Below are positions 45,061 to 54,270 of a stretch of 64,000 nucleotides of DNA, piece after piece. The DNA comes from Flocculibacter collagenilyticus (GTDB taxonomy: Bacteria > Pseudomonadota > Gammaproteobacteria > Enterobacterales > Alteromonadaceae): assembly GCF_016469335.1 (NCBI RefSeq), contig NZ_CP059888.1, forward strand, positions 1,364,001 to 1,428,000, read 5' to 3'. A model generated the notes under the pieces. The model was not told the origin of the DNA and made no database searches. It was given only the letters and a program-made list of their open reading frames with translations. The translations under genes and the position numbers were made by a program. Positions within the stretch are counted from its first letter, which is position 1, and the number at the start of each line of letters is the position of its first letter.

Positions 45061-45753
45061 TTAAGAACGCTCGGGCTTAATTACATTAAGAATGGACTCT
45101 TTCATAATATCTCTAATAATAGCCTGAGCTTGTTTGTTAGGATGTATGCCATCATTTTGCATAAAATCGGGGTTAATGGCTATTTTATCCATAAAAAACG
45201 GCATGAGTGGAATGTTTTCTTGTTCAGCAATGGATGTGAACACTTGTTCAAATCGTTGGTTATAAACGGGGCCGTAATTGGGTGGAATACGGATCTGCAT
45301 TAGAATAGGTTTAACATCAGCAGCTTTTACTTTTTTGATGATTTGTAACAAGTTGTTTCTTATTGTTTTTATTTGAAACCCTCTTAAGCCATCATTACCG
45401 CCTAACTCTATAAGTACATAATCGGGTTTGGTTTTATTCAGAACGTTGTCTATCCTAGCTAAACCGCCTCCTGTCGTTTCACCGCTGATACTTGCGTTGA
45501 TTAATTCTATACTTAAAGAGTTAAGTTTTTGCTGTTGAAAATGTTGATTAAGTAGGTGTGCCCAGCCTTCATTTTGTTTCATTCCTAGGCTTGCACTTAA
45601 GCTGTCACCTAGTATAACAATACGGTTGTTGATAGCTGTTTGTTGCAGACCTTGTTTATTTATGTGATTGTCTTGTGCAACGCTATGAACTGATAGCAAG
45701 CTTACCAGCGTAATAAAAGTAAATGTAAATGCATTAATTAATAAGTGTCTCAT
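45061..45753 (-). CDS. tesA: SGNH esterase / thioesterase I
   Basis: A 230-residue secreted enzyme of the TesA/ApeE family (acyl-CoA thioesterase, arylesterase, lysophospholipase activities in E. coli). A signal peptide ends near SVAQD. The SGNH blocks are visible: VILGDSLSASLG (catalytic Ser), NASISGETTGGGL (Gly), IELGGNDGLRG (Asn), and NDGIHPNKQAQ (Asp and His). ATG 45753 begins the signal peptide; the 35 codons upstream are an artefact of the open frame over ybbA. Its start codon is one base from the divergent ybbA start. Confidence 0.93.
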   Translation of the reverse strand: MRHLLINAFTFTFITLVSLLSVHSVAQDNHINKQGLQQTAINNRIVILGDSLSASLGMKQNEGWAHLLNQHFQQQKLNSLSIELINASISGETTGGGLARIDNVLNKTKPDYVLIELGGNDGLRGFQIKTIRNNLLQIIKKVKAADVKPILMQIRIPPNYGPVYNQRFEQVFTSIAEQENIPLMPFFMDKIAINPDFMQNDGIHPNKQAQAIIRDIMKESILNVIKPERS

Positions 45754-45754
45754 T

Positions 45755-46465
45755 ATGTCCAAAATATCAGATTTAAATATGATCTTAGTTAGCAATCTTA
45801 ATAAAGTCGTGCCCACTAGTGAAGGGGAATTAGAAATATTAAAAAATATTAACTTCAAAGTGAAAGAGGGGGAGACGGTTGCGGTAGTAGGCGCGTCAGG
45901 TTCTGGTAAGTCTACATTGCTTGGATTACTGGCGGGCTTAGATCAACCTACATCTGGAAAAATAATTGTGCATAACCAAGCTATGCATGAAATGAATGAG
46001 GAACAGCGAGCGCAATTTAGAGGGCAATACATCGGCTTTATTTTTCAGTCGTTTATGTTGGTTCAAAGCTTAACGGCATTGGAGAATGTTATGTTGCCGG
46101 CAGAGTTAAAAGGTGACGACGATGCGATGGAAAAGGCAAAAGGTCTGCTTTCTCAAGTCGGACTGGCTGATCGCTTAGATCATTATCCGAATCAGCTTTC
46201 AGGTGGTGAACAGCAGCGTGTAGCGATTGCCCGTGCTTTTATTTCTAAACCACATATTCTTTACGCAGACGAGCCTTCAGCTAATTTAGACACAAAAAAT
46301 GGTCACTTAATTGAGGATTTGTTATTTGAGCTAAACGAAAAATATAGAACCACATTGATTTTAGTGACACATGATAATGAATTAGCACAACGCTGCCAAA
46401 GACGCTTAGAAATGACAGGGGGTGAATTAAAAGATCTGGGTGAGGAAAATCGTTATGCAGGCTAA
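45755..46465 (+). CDS. ybbA: ABC transporter ATP-binding protein YbbA
   Basis: A 236-residue ATPase of the LolD/MacB-like class. Walker A is GASGSGKSTLLGLLAG, the Q loop is FIFQSFMLVQSLTALENV, the signature is LSGGEQQRVAIARAF, and Walker B is ILYADEPSANLD. It pairs with the FtsX-type permease encoded next, with an 11-bp overlap. The divergent tesA partner and this order match E. coli tesA/ybbA/ybbP. ATG 45755 sits one base from the tesA start; an alternative ATG at 45779 has no better ribosome site. Confidence 0.93.
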   Translation: MSKISDLNMILVSNLNKVVPTSEGELEILKNINFKVKEGETVAVVGASGSGKSTLLGLLAGLDQPTSGKIIVHNQAMHEMNEEQRAQFRGQYIGFIFQSFMLVQSLTALENVMLPAELKGDDDAMEKAKGLLSQVGLADRLDHYPNQLSGGEQQRVAIARAFISKPHILYADEPSANLDTKNGHLIEDLLFELNEKYRTTLILVTHDNELAQRCQRRLEMTGGELKDLGEENRYAG

Positions 46466-48992
46466 TGCTAAGCTTGAGCCGAAAAACAAGCCGTGGCTGG
46501 GTTTATCTTATAAGTTACTGCAAAGAGAGTTAAAGCGTGGTGAGTTAACCATTATTGCGCTAGCTATTATGCTGGCAGTAATGACTGTATTTACACTTAC
46601 CTCTGTTACTTCGCGGATTCAAGGTGCAATTTTAGATAAAAGTGCAGAGTTTATTGCAGCTGATCGATTAGTAAGAAGCTCACGGCCACTTAACCCTGAG
46701 TATCATCAATTAGCTAAAGCTAATGACTTAAATACGGTAGACGCCCTGTTTTTTTCAACAATGGTTGTTCACCAAGAGGAAATGTCATTAAGTAATGTAA
46801 AAGCGGTGAGTGAAGGTTACCCACTGAGAGGGGATATTCAGATTGCGGCTAATTTAAACGACACTGCGTATGTTGCAAAGGCTATCCCAGAGGTTGGGCA
46901 TGTATGGTTGGCAAAGCGATTGTTTTACGCATTAAAGGTAAAGGTTGGTGATGAGGTTCAAATAGGCTTTGCTAAATTAAAAGTGGCCGGCATGATTATT
47001 CAAGAGCCTGATGCGCCGATGAGTGTATTTAGCACTTCGCCACGTATTATGATGAACTACCAAGATATTGAAAAAACAAAGGTTGTTCAGCCGGGTAGTC
47101 GTCTTACTTATCAAATGTACCTTGCGGGTAAAGAAAAAGACATTACAAATTTTAGTAATGAAATTAAGCCAAAGCTGTCTGAAAACGAATCATTAATCAG
47201 TGTAAAAGATCGCACCAATGTATTGTCTGGTGCGCTTAAGCGCTCTGAACGTTACCTATTATTAGCTGGACTGTTAGGTATCGTGCTTGCGGCAACAGCG
47301 CTTGCGGTAGCCGCTAACCGTTATTGTCAACGTCATTACGATCCAGTCGCTATTTTTAAAACGTTAGGCGCAGGAAAGCAGCAAATAAGAAGGATTTACT
47401 TCGCACACTTACTAGGGTTAACCTCCGTGTCAGTATTCTTTGGCTTGTTAATCGGCTTGGCCGCGCAAGCGGGCGCATTGAAAGCGATGAGTGAGTATTT
47501 ACCGGCGGTTTTACCAAGTATTGGCTTACGACCGTATCTTTTATCGATTGCTACAGGTGTGCTTTGCTCGGTGATGTTTTCTTTATTCCCGATCATCAAA
47601 TTGTTAGAGATCCCTCCATTAAGAGTGTTACGCCGAGATAGTGGTGATGATATTGGCTTATCTGCGTGGCATGCGGTGTTATCCATGTTGACCATTTTTA
47701 TTCTTATGTGGGGGTTTAGTCAGCAACTTAAGCTAACGCTTATTTTATTCTTTGGTGGTGTATTAATTGTTGGAATATTGCTTGGTATGAGTTATTTGCT
47801 GATCAACACAGGGCGAGCCATTGGCATGAAAACCAGCAATCCATTCTCATTGGCCATGGCTTCAATTAAGCGAAGAGCAAAAGCTAACAGCGTTCAAATG
47901 ATCAGCTTTACTATTGCTATACAACTATTGTTAACGCTATTTGTTTTGAAGAATGACATTATTAATGAATGGCGTATGCAACTACCAGAAGGTACACCAA
48001 ATCACTTCTTGGTGAACATTAGCGAACAAGAAATGCCAATGGTGTCAGACTTTCTAACAAGCAATCAAATTCAAACTGAAGGGCTTTATCCAGTTGTGCG
48101 CGGTCGCCTAGTAGCAATAGGTGACGAAAAGTTGAATGATAAAGTGACCAAGGAAGATGATGATAAGTCGAAGCAAGGCCAGCGCTTAGGTGTTGGTAGA
48201 GAGCTTAACCTTACTTGGCGTACTGAAGTACCAGATAACAATAAAATATTAACTGGGAAATGGCATGGAGATTCTGTACAAGCTGAGGTGTCAGTAGAAG
48301 AAGAAATTGCCAAGTCATTAAAAATCAATTTAGGCGACGAGCTTACTTTTTTAATTGGTGCAACTGAAGCAAAAGTGACGGTAACCAGTATCAGATCAGT
48401 TAATTGGAATAGTATGCAGCCTAATTTCTTTATGATCTTAAGTAACAATGTACTGGATAGTTTTCCTGCCACTTACATTACCGCATTTTACTTAGAACAA
48501 GAAAATGCACAGTTAATTCATCAATTACTGCTGCAATTTCCCACTATAAGTGTCATAGAGGTGGGCAAAATTCTAGAACAAGTGCAATCGGTTATTGAGC
48601 AGGTATCACTCGCCATCCAATTTGTATTATTCGTTGTGGTGATTGCAGGTGTGTTAGTACTTACAGCACAGGTTCAGGCTTCGCTTGAAGAGCGCAGACA
48701 AGAGTTGGTTATCCTAAGGGCATTAGGCGCTAGAGGCAGTCTTATTAAGCAGAGCGTTACTTTTGAGTTCTTTTTACTTGGCTTTATTGCTGGGGTCATC
48801 GCAACGTTTGCGACAGAGCTAGTGTTGCTAGTACTACAAACGCAAATGTTTGATATGTCTGCCACTATTCATTGGCAATTATGGTGGATAGGGCCAATTG
48901 TAGGTGGCTTATTTGTTTGTATTGTTGGATTAGTTCTTACAGCGAAATTAATGACGGTGAAAACAGCGCAATTATTAAGGCTGATTGCCTAA
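46455..48992 (+). CDS. ybbP: FtsX-type ABC permease YbbP
   Basis: A protein of about 845 residues with an N-terminal helix (LTIIALAIMLAVMTVFTLTSV), a large periplasmic part, and two FtsX domains (three helices near 270-390, LLLAGLLGIVLAATALAVAANRY; and the last four helices, SLAIQFVLFVVVIAGVLVLTAQVQASLEERRQELVILRALGA). Together with YbbA it should form a mechanotransmission-type ABC complex acting on periplasmic or lipid substrates. The substrate is unknown. ATG 46455 has GAGGAAAA 9 bases upstream and overlaps the ybbA end; a GTG at 46440 is less likely. Confidence 0.9.
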   Translation: MQANAKLEPKNKPWLGLSYKLLQRELKRGELTIIALAIMLAVMTVFTLTSVTSRIQGAILDKSAEFIAADRLVRSSRPLNPEYHQLAKANDLNTVDALFFSTMVVHQEEMSLSNVKAVSEGYPLRGDIQIAANLNDTAYVAKAIPEVGHVWLAKRLFYALKVKVGDEVQIGFAKLKVAGMIIQEPDAPMSVFSTSPRIMMNYQDIEKTKVVQPGSRLTYQMYLAGKEKDITNFSNEIKPKLSENESLISVKDRTNVLSGALKRSERYLLLAGLLGIVLAATALAVAANRYCQRHYDPVAIFKTLGAGKQQIRRIYFAHLLGLTSVSVFFGLLIGLAAQAGALKAMSEYLPAVLPSIGLRPYLLSIATGVLCSVMFSLFPIIKLLEIPPLRVLRRDSGDDIGLSAWHAVLSMLTIFILMWGFSQQLKLTLILFFGGVLIVGILLGMSYLLINTGRAIGMKTSNPFSLAMASIKRRAKANSVQMISFTIAIQLLLTLFVLKNDIINEWRMQLPEGTPNHFLVNISEQEMPMVSDFLTSNQIQTEGLYPVVRGRLVAIGDEKLNDKVTKEDDDKSKQGQRLGVGRELNLTWRTEVPDNNKILTGKWHGDSVQAEVSVEEEIAKSLKINLGDELTFLIGATEAKVTVTSIRSVNWNSMQPNFFMILSNNVLDSFPATYITAFYLEQENAQLIHQLLLQFPTISVIEVGKILEQVQSVIEQVSLAIQFVLFVVVIAGVLVLTAQVQASLEERRQELVILRALGARGSLIKQSVTFEFFLLGFIAGVIATFATELVLLVLQTQMFDMSATIHWQLWWIGPIVGGLFVCIVGLVLTAKLMTVKTAQLLRLIA

Positions 48993-49017
48993 TAAAGTGC
49001 TTATTATGCAAATGAAA

Positions 49018-49045
49018 TACAAGGCTCACTGGTATGAGCCTTGTA
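49018..49045 (+). terminator. Hairpin after the ybbA-ybbP operon
   Basis: A perfect 11-bp stem TACAAGGCTCA (49018-49028) / TGAGCCTTGTA (49035-49045) with a 6-nt loop, 25 bases after the ybbP stop. The tail is A-rich rather than T-rich on the plus strand, so it may act with Rho or only as an RNA 3' end protector. Confidence 0.5.
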
Positions 49046-49201
49046 AAATAATTGCCTAAATAGTTGAAAGTTAGAGAATAAGTGCAATGTTATATAGTAT
49101 CTGAATCAATTTGCTTGTAGGAGTCTGTTATCAATATTACACATAGCTTACTTAATCGAGCTAGGCAGAATAGACTGGCTCATCATGCGAAAAAAGAGTT
49201 T

Positions 49202-49858
49202 TTGATATATTGCTTAATTGCAGGTTGTTTGTGGCTATTTATTGAAACTGCAGTGCACGTATTTACTGGAGAGACTCAAGCTATTGATCGCTACATAATG
49301 CTGATGCTGCGTGATCCTAATGATTTATCGAACCCCATCGGCCCCGGATGGTTTGAAGAATTAATGAGAGATTTTACTGCGCTGGGTGGAGTGGGGATTT
49401 TAATGCTTATTTCACTACTTACAGTTGGCTATTTATTACTAGAACATAAGAAAAAATCAGCGCTTGTTCTTTTCATTGCAATAGCTAGTGGAACGTTCGT
49501 TAGCTTCAGCTTGAAGTATGGCTTTACAAGGCCGCGCCCAGATATTGTGCCGCATGCAACTGAAGTATATACCAGCAGCTTTCCCAGCGGGCACTCGCTA
49601 ATGTCTACCATGGTTTATTTATCCCTTGCCAGTATGCTTTCACAAATACAGTCACGTAAACGCTCTAAGGTTTATTTGTTTAGTGCGGCTATAATTTTGA
49701 GTGTTGTAATTGGAATAAGCCGAGTTTATTTAGGCGTGCACTGGCCAACAGATGTGATTGCAGGTTGGGCTGCCGGGTTATTTTGGTCTTTGTTATTTAT
49801 CTTAGTCATTCGTTCAATGCAGTCGTCTGGCAAAATGGAAAAGCCAGATGCTGAGTAA
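49202..49858 (+). CDS. PAP2-family membrane phosphatase
   Basis: A PAP2/undecaprenyl-pyrophosphatase-like integral membrane protein with about six helices. The three phosphatase motifs are visible: KYGFTRPRPD, SFPSGHSLMS, and SRVYLGVHWPTDV. It likely dephosphorylates a lipid (phosphatidate or undecaprenyl pyrophosphate), but substrate is not known. The first in-frame initiator is a TTG at 49202 right at a membrane helix. The frame stays open to 49121 with no ATG, GTG or TTG, and an AGGAG lies at 49119-49123. The true start could therefore be a rare AUC/AUU near 49130-49136 that adds about 20 residues. Confidence 0.85.
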   Translation: MIYCLIAGCLWLFIETAVHVFTGETQAIDRYIMLMLRDPNDLSNPIGPGWFEELMRDFTALGGVGILMLISLLTVGYLLLEHKKKSALVLFIAIASGTFVSFSLKYGFTRPRPDIVPHATEVYTSSFPSGHSLMSTMVYLSLASMLSQIQSRKRSKVYLFSAAIILSVVIGISRVYLGVHWPTDVIAGWAAGLFWSLLFILVIRSMQSSGKMEKPDAE

Positions 49859-49869
49859 ATTGATTTATG

Positions 49870-50772
49870 CTAATGCCTACCATGAATAATATTTTCTAGC
49901 GCTTTGTTTAATGAGCCGAATCGAAATCTAAACCCAGCATCTTGCAAGCGCTTAGGGTGAACATTTTGTCCGTACAGTAGTAGTTCGGACATTTCACCAA
50001 ATAATGTTTCCATAACAAACTTAGGCATGGTTAAGAAGTCAGGGCGAGATAAGGTTTTAGATAAAATATGGCTGAACTCTTTATTGGTAACAGGGTTAGG
50101 CGCTGTTAAATTAAATGGCCCATTTAAATGACGATTTTCCAGTAAGAACAAAATTGCGGCCACCGTATCATTCAAATGGATCCAGCTCATAACTTGCTTA
50201 CCAGAGCTAATTGGGCCGCCTAAACATGCCTTGTAAGCAGGTAGCATTTTACTTAGTGCTCCGCCTTTTGGGCCTAACACTACGCCCGTTCTTAGTACAC
50301 AAACGCGAGTGCGATCTGATTGAGCTGCCATCGCGAGTTCTTCCCACTTTTTACAAACTTCATGACTGAATTCTGGGTGGCAGCGGTCAAAATCTTCAGT
50401 AATGGGAACATGGCCTTGTCGGCCATAGTAACCAACAGCAGAGCCACTCAACAGCGTATGAGGTGGGCTAGTGGCTTCTTGTATTCTTTTGGTTATTTGC
50501 TCTGTTAGGTGCCAACGGCTTTTAGTTATTTTTCGTTTTTGTTGCTCACTCCAGCGTTTATTTGCAATGGGTTCGCCAGCTAGATTGATAATTGCGTCAA
50601 GCTGGTCAAAGTCTACGCCGTCAAGTGTGCTTACCGCTTTTACATCGTGACCAATTCTAAGGTACACCTTTTCAGGATGACGGCTTAAAATCGTTAAATA
50701 ATTATGATTTTTAAGGTGTTTAGTTAGCTCGCAGCCTATAAAGCCGGTGCCACCTGTAATCAAAATATTCAC
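49870..50772 (-). CDS. yfcH: TIGR01777-family NAD-dependent epimerase-like protein
   Basis: A 300-residue extended-SDR protein. It begins MNILITGGTGFIGCELTKHL (Rossmann GxxGxxG), has DAIINLAGEPIANKRWSEQQKRKI, and ends with GSLNKALENII. The ALLSGSAVGYYG-type active-site segment is seen as LLSGSAVGYYGRQG. E. coli YfcH is adjacent to folX, as here (23 bp, same strand). The physiological substrate is unknown. It starts at GTG 50772 with a strong AGGAGG upstream. Confidence 0.9.
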   Translation of the reverse strand: MNILITGGTGFIGCELTKHLKNHNYLTILSRHPEKVYLRIGHDVKAVSTLDGVDFDQLDAIINLAGEPIANKRWSEQQKRKITKSRWHLTEQITKRIQEATSPPHTLLSGSAVGYYGRQGHVPITEDFDRCHPEFSHEVCKKWEELAMAAQSDRTRVCVLRTGVVLGPKGGALSKMLPAYKACLGGPISSGKQVMSWIHLNDTVAAILFLLENRHLNGPFNLTAPNPVTNKEFSHILSKTLSRPDFLTMPKFVMETLFGEMSELLLYGQNVHPKRLQDAGFRFRFGSLNKALENIIHGRH

Positions 50773-50794
50773 AATTTTTCCTCCTAAAAAAAGA

Positions 50795-51154
50795 TCATTT
50801 ATTTCTGGTCAGTGTTAATGATACTGAATCTGCAAACCGAAGTGCATGAGGCTTATCAATTTCAACTTGAGCAAAAGTGACCCACTCATGCTCACAAGCG
50901 ATATCTAGAATATCGCTGGTTAACTTTTCTAGTAAGTGAAACTTTGAAGATTCCACTTTGTTAATAATATTTTTTGTAATGGTGCGATAATTTAATGCGT
51001 CTTCCATTGCATCTGAATGGCTGGCTTTATCGGCGATATAACGAATAATCACATTGATAATGACATCTTGTTTGTTATTCATCTCTTCTTCTTTGATGCC
51101 GATATACGTACGAAGGCGCAAATTCTTAATTTTTATTGTGGCTTGGTTAGACAT
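50795..51154 (-). CDS. folX: Dihydroneopterin triphosphate 2'-epimerase
   Basis: A 119-residue protein of the FolB/FolX fold. It begins with [29 protein letters not shown] and has the family segments [28 protein letters not shown] and [19 protein letters not shown]. It is closer to E. coli FolX than to FolB along its length. FolX epimerises 7,8-dihydroneopterin triphosphate. It lies just upstream of yfcH in the same transcription direction, as in E. coli. Confidence 0.92.
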   Translation of the reverse strand: MSNQATIKIKNLRLRTYIGIKEEEMNNKQDVIINVIIRYIADKASHSDAMEDALNYRTITKNIINKVESSKFHLLEKLTSDILDIACEHEWVTFAQVEIDKPHALRFADSVSLTLTRNK

Positions 51155-51313
51155 TACTTCGCTCTTAAGTTTTAAGAGTAAGTTTAGTAACTATTTGAAT
51201 TAATTCAAAACTAACTGTAATAAAAGATATTGGGTAATATTGTGTTGAGTAAATAATCAGTGGAAGCTGTTTTTAGTAAAATAATAGATAGAAATATAAC
51301 GAAGAGAAGGGCA

Positions 51314-51342
51314 GCTTAGTGTATTACGTAATTACACTAAGC
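51314..51342. repeat. Perfect 10-bp inverted repeat
   Basis: GCTTAGTGTA (51314-51323) and TACACTAAGC (51333-51342) flank TTACGTAAT, itself nearly palindromic. The dyad is thus extended over 29 bp. It lies between the DUF4426 gene and folX on the minus strand. No T-tract follows in either direction, so it is either a weak terminator or an operator-like site. Confidence 0.5.
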
Positions 51343-51415
51343 TAGACACTGCACATTAAACTAGACTGCGCACTAAACTAGATGCTGTAGCTTTATAATT
51401 AAACTACACTCAGCC

Positions 51416-51847
51416 TTAATCTACATAAAATTTTTGACTAAAAGTAAGCTTGTGGTCGGTTTTTTCGGTATCTATGTCAATATTAAATAAAAACATTTCT
51501 TCGTTGGTGTAACGTATTTGAGCAATGTAATAAACGGCATCACCTTCCACGATTTCTTTAAAATTTAAATCTTTTTTGTGACCTAATAAGTTTTTACCAA
51601 ACCCTGTTACTTTTGCTTTAACTGACGGTTTACCGCGCTGTGTAGTATCTAGGATGGAAATATTAATCAGCCCATTATACTTGCTGCGCTCAAGCTTATA
51701 GGCTCTGGCAATTTCTGGCGTGATAAAGGTTGAGCCAAAAGCAATATAATGCACTTCAAAGTTGCCTAGTTTTTCCATTTGTTCAGCACTAACGTGAGCG
51801 CTGAGTAAATAAAAAAGTAATATAAAACAGGTTTTTATCAATTTCAT
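51416..51847 (-). CDS. DUF4426-family secreted protein
   Basis: A 143-residue protein with a signal peptide (to about residue 21, HVSAEQ) and a beta-rich mature domain. It matches the DUF4426 family by sequence: GNFEVHYIAFGSTFITPEIARAYKLERSKYNGLINISILD, then AQIRYTNEEMFLFNIDI and KLTFSQKFYVD. In other gammaproteobacteria it often lies in the yggS-yggT region, as it does loosely here. Function unknown. Confidence 0.82.
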   Translation of the reverse strand: MKLIKTCFILLFYLLSAHVSAEQMEKLGNFEVHYIAFGSTFITPEIARAYKLERSKYNGLINISILDTTQRGKPSVKAKVTGFGKNLLGHKKDLNFKEIVEGDAVYYIAQIRYTNEEMFLFNIDIDTEKTDHKLTFSQKFYVD

Positions 51848-51958
51848 TTTCTTATGCCTGAAACACCAAGTAAGTGTTCTTATTATAGTTTCTATTCAAG
51901 AAATTGTGCTAGTTGATAATCACAAATCTTGTCTGTTTTTGTTAATTTTTCTGGTTAT

Positions 51959-52726
51959 CTACCAATAGTTCTCGGTAGCTATATGCCCAGGTTTTCGTCT
52001 TAAGTTTTTCTCGAAGCCTTGTTCAATTAATACGTTAGTGGTGTCTTTTACCATATTTGGATTGCCACAAATCATGAAAAAGCTCGTCTCTGGTGAAAAG
52101 GTAAAACCTGCCTTATCTAATAATTGCCCATCTTCGATTAACACGGGAATGCGTCCTAATAAAGCTTCTCGGTAGTCTTCCCGAGATACAACGGGGATGT
52201 AACTAAAGCGCTCGCCAAGCTCTTGTTTAAGTTTTTCTATTAATTCTTTATACACTAAGTCTTGCTGATAACGAACGGCATGAACCAGCACAAGTCGTTG
52301 AAAACGCTCTGAAGTATTGGTATCGGCGAGAATGGATAGAAATGGTCCAATTGCACTACCGGTTGAAAGTAGCCATAAGTCTTCTCTGTCCATTGGAATT
52401 TCTTCAATGGTTAAAAAACCAGATGACTTTTCGGTTAACCAAATATCGTCACCTACATTAAGTTTAGCTAAAAGAGGGGATAAGCCGCCGTCATTTACTT
52501 CGGTGATCAAAAATTCGTGGGTAGACGTGCTGGGCGGGTTAACAAATGAATATGCTCGTCTAAGCCAATCGCCATTTCCATTTTGCAACGCAAGTTTGCA
52601 GAACTGACCAGCAATATAGGGCGCAATCTCAGCGCTTACTTCAAGACTGAAGAGCGATTCATTCCATTGAGTTTTTTTAGTGACTTGACCTTTAACAAAG
52701 TTCTTTAACGCAGATTCATTAGACAT
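51959..52726 (-). CDS. fpr: Ferredoxin/flavodoxin-NADP reductase
   Basis: A 255-residue FAD enzyme that transfers electrons between NADPH and ferredoxin or flavodoxin. It has the FAD-binding WLRRAYSFVNPPS (RxYS motif), an NADP domain with STGSAIGPFLSILAD and FFMICGNPNMVKDTTNVLIEQG, and a C-terminal HIATENYW. Length and the terminal aromatic residue match Fpr. It is a single gene between DUF4426 and yggT. Confidence 0.94.
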   Translation of the reverse strand: MSNESALKNFVKGQVTKKTQWNESLFSLEVSAEIAPYIAGQFCKLALQNGNGDWLRRAYSFVNPPSTSTHEFLITEVNDGGLSPLLAKLNVGDDIWLTEKSSGFLTIEEIPMDREDLWLLSTGSAIGPFLSILADTNTSERFQRLVLVHAVRYQQDLVYKELIEKLKQELGERFSYIPVVSREDYREALLGRIPVLIEDGQLLDKAGFTFSPETSFFMICGNPNMVKDTTNVLIEQGFEKNLRRKPGHIATENYW

Positions 52727-52921
52727 GAATGTTCCTTGGTATCGTTACATCTACTTTTATTATGCTCTTAGGTGATATTTATCAAGTTAAATGGTTTGAA
52801 CAGTAAATAATGCCTTGTATCTGGCATAAACAAACAGTGGCACAAGTAACATGCCCTAAATTTATCCATTTCTGGTTAGCGTGTAGTCACGCATGCCTAC
52901 ACGCTATATTAGGCTAGTGCG

Positions 52922-53464
52922 CTAGAAAAAACCTCTGAATAAATCTTCCATGAGTATTTTAAAAAACATGAGTGCGAGTAAAAACACCATTACTGATAAA
53001 TCTAGCCCGCCCATCGGTGGAATAACTTTTCTAATAGGACGTAACAACGGTTCTGTTAATTGATGCAATACCATTTCAATAGGATTGTGACCTTGGCTTA
53101 CCCAACTCATTAAAGCACGTATAATTACTACCCAAAATACAAGGTTGAAGGCTTCTTTAATAATAACCAACAAAGCCCCAATAGCAATAGCCACTGGATT
53201 TAGCGAAGGAGCAAATATTAAGCTAAGTACGATGATTTTTGCTGCTGCCACGATAAACATTAATACAACTGAAGCGATATCCATTCCACCAAAGCCAGGG
53301 ATCACTTTTCTTAGCGGGATAATAAAAATGTTGGTGGCTTTTACAATGAATTGGCTAAACGGATTGTAAAAATCGGCTCTAACAAGTTGAAGCCAAAAAC
53401 GTAGCATTACAACCATTAAATAAAGGTCAAAAACAATGTCAATCAAGAAGCGAATTGCATTCAT
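52922..53464 (-). CDS. yggT: YggT-family membrane protein
   Basis: A 180-residue integral membrane protein with two YGGT domains, each with the RxxxP-type motif: VRADFYNPFSQFIVKATNIFIIPLRKVIPG and SQGHNPIEMVLHQLTEPLLRPIRKVIPP. Function unresolved, though homologues affect osmotic shock and cell division in some species. It lies 55 bp downstream of yggS on the same strand. The proC gene that often sits between these two in gammaproteobacteria is absent here. Confidence 0.92.
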   Translation of the reverse strand: MNAIRFLIDIVFDLYLMVVMLRFWLQLVRADFYNPFSQFIVKATNIFIIPLRKVIPGFGGMDIASVVLMFIVAAAKIIVLSLIFAPSLNPVAIAIGALLVIIKEAFNLVFWVVIIRALMSWVSQGHNPIEMVLHQLTEPLLRPIRKVIPPMGGLDLSVMVFLLALMFFKILMEDLFRGFF

Positions 53465-53518
53465 ATTGAGTCTCTTAAGTTAAAATTTTTCTTATACAAG
53501 TATCTACGAGCAGTTTTA

Positions 53519-54223
53519 TTATTCGCTTTTTTCACGCTCACCGAAAATAGCAGTACCTAATCTTACCATTGTTGAACCGTGCTCAATGGCTAAGTCCATA
53601 TCATTTGTCATACCCATTGAAAGCGTATCTACACTATCATATTGGGATTTAAGTTTGTCAAAACAATCCTTTAACTTAGTAAAAGTTTTATTTAATGCCA
53701 TGGTGTCATTTGTTTTTATGGGAATTGACATAATTCCGCGCAGCGTTAAATTGGGTAGTGCTGCAATTGTACTTGCAAGCGCCTCTACATCGTTAAATTG
53801 AATGCCAGACTTGGATGCTTCATCATTAGCGTTAATTTGTATAAGCACATTTAGCTTTGGACTATTGTTGGGGCGTTGTTCAGACAAGCGAGTGGCTATT
53901 TTTTCGCGATCTACGCTTTGCACCCAGTCAAAATGGGTCGCGACAAGTTTGGTTTTATTTGACTGTAGGGGGCCAATAAAATGCCATTCGATATCAGCAA
54001 AGCTGTTTTGCTGAGCAAAATGGTGTATTTTTTCTACTCCTTCTTGCACATAATTTTCGCCAAATTTACGTTGCCCAAACTCATAAGCTTCTACAATTAA
54101 AGGGATAGGCTTGGTCTTACTGACGGCAAGAAGTGTGATGTCAGAAGCTGGTCTGCCAGATTTTTTGGCAGCAGAAGTAATTTTTGAATAGGCGGAATCG
54201 AGTCTATCTGCTATTTTATTCAT
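53519..54223 (-). CDS. yggS: PLP homeostasis protein YggS
   Basis: A 234-residue PLP-binding protein of the alanine-racemase-like TIM-barrel fold. It has ITLLAVSKTKP (PLP lysine), GENYVQEGVEKI, WHFIGPLQSNKTK, and near the C-terminus DTLSMGMTNDMDLAIEHGSTMVRLGTAIFG. It helps control free pyridoxal phosphate. The start is ATG 54223, which gives the family length; a TTG three codons upstream (54232) is less likely. It is divergent from pilT with a 47-bp gap. Confidence 0.95.
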   Translation of the reverse strand: MNKIADRLDSAYSKITSAAKKSGRPASDITLLAVSKTKPIPLIVEAYEFGQRKFGENYVQEGVEKIHHFAQQNSFADIEWHFIGPLQSNKTKLVATHFDWVQSVDREKIATRLSEQRPNNSPKLNVLIQINANDEASKSGIQFNDVEALASTIAALPNLTLRGIMSIPIKTNDTMALNKTFTKLKDCFDKLKSQYDSVDTLSMGMTNDMDLAIEHGSTMVRLGTAIFGEREKSE

Positions 54224-54270
54224 ATTTTTCAATTATAAAGCTAGTACCATTAAATTGGAGTTAATACGCA

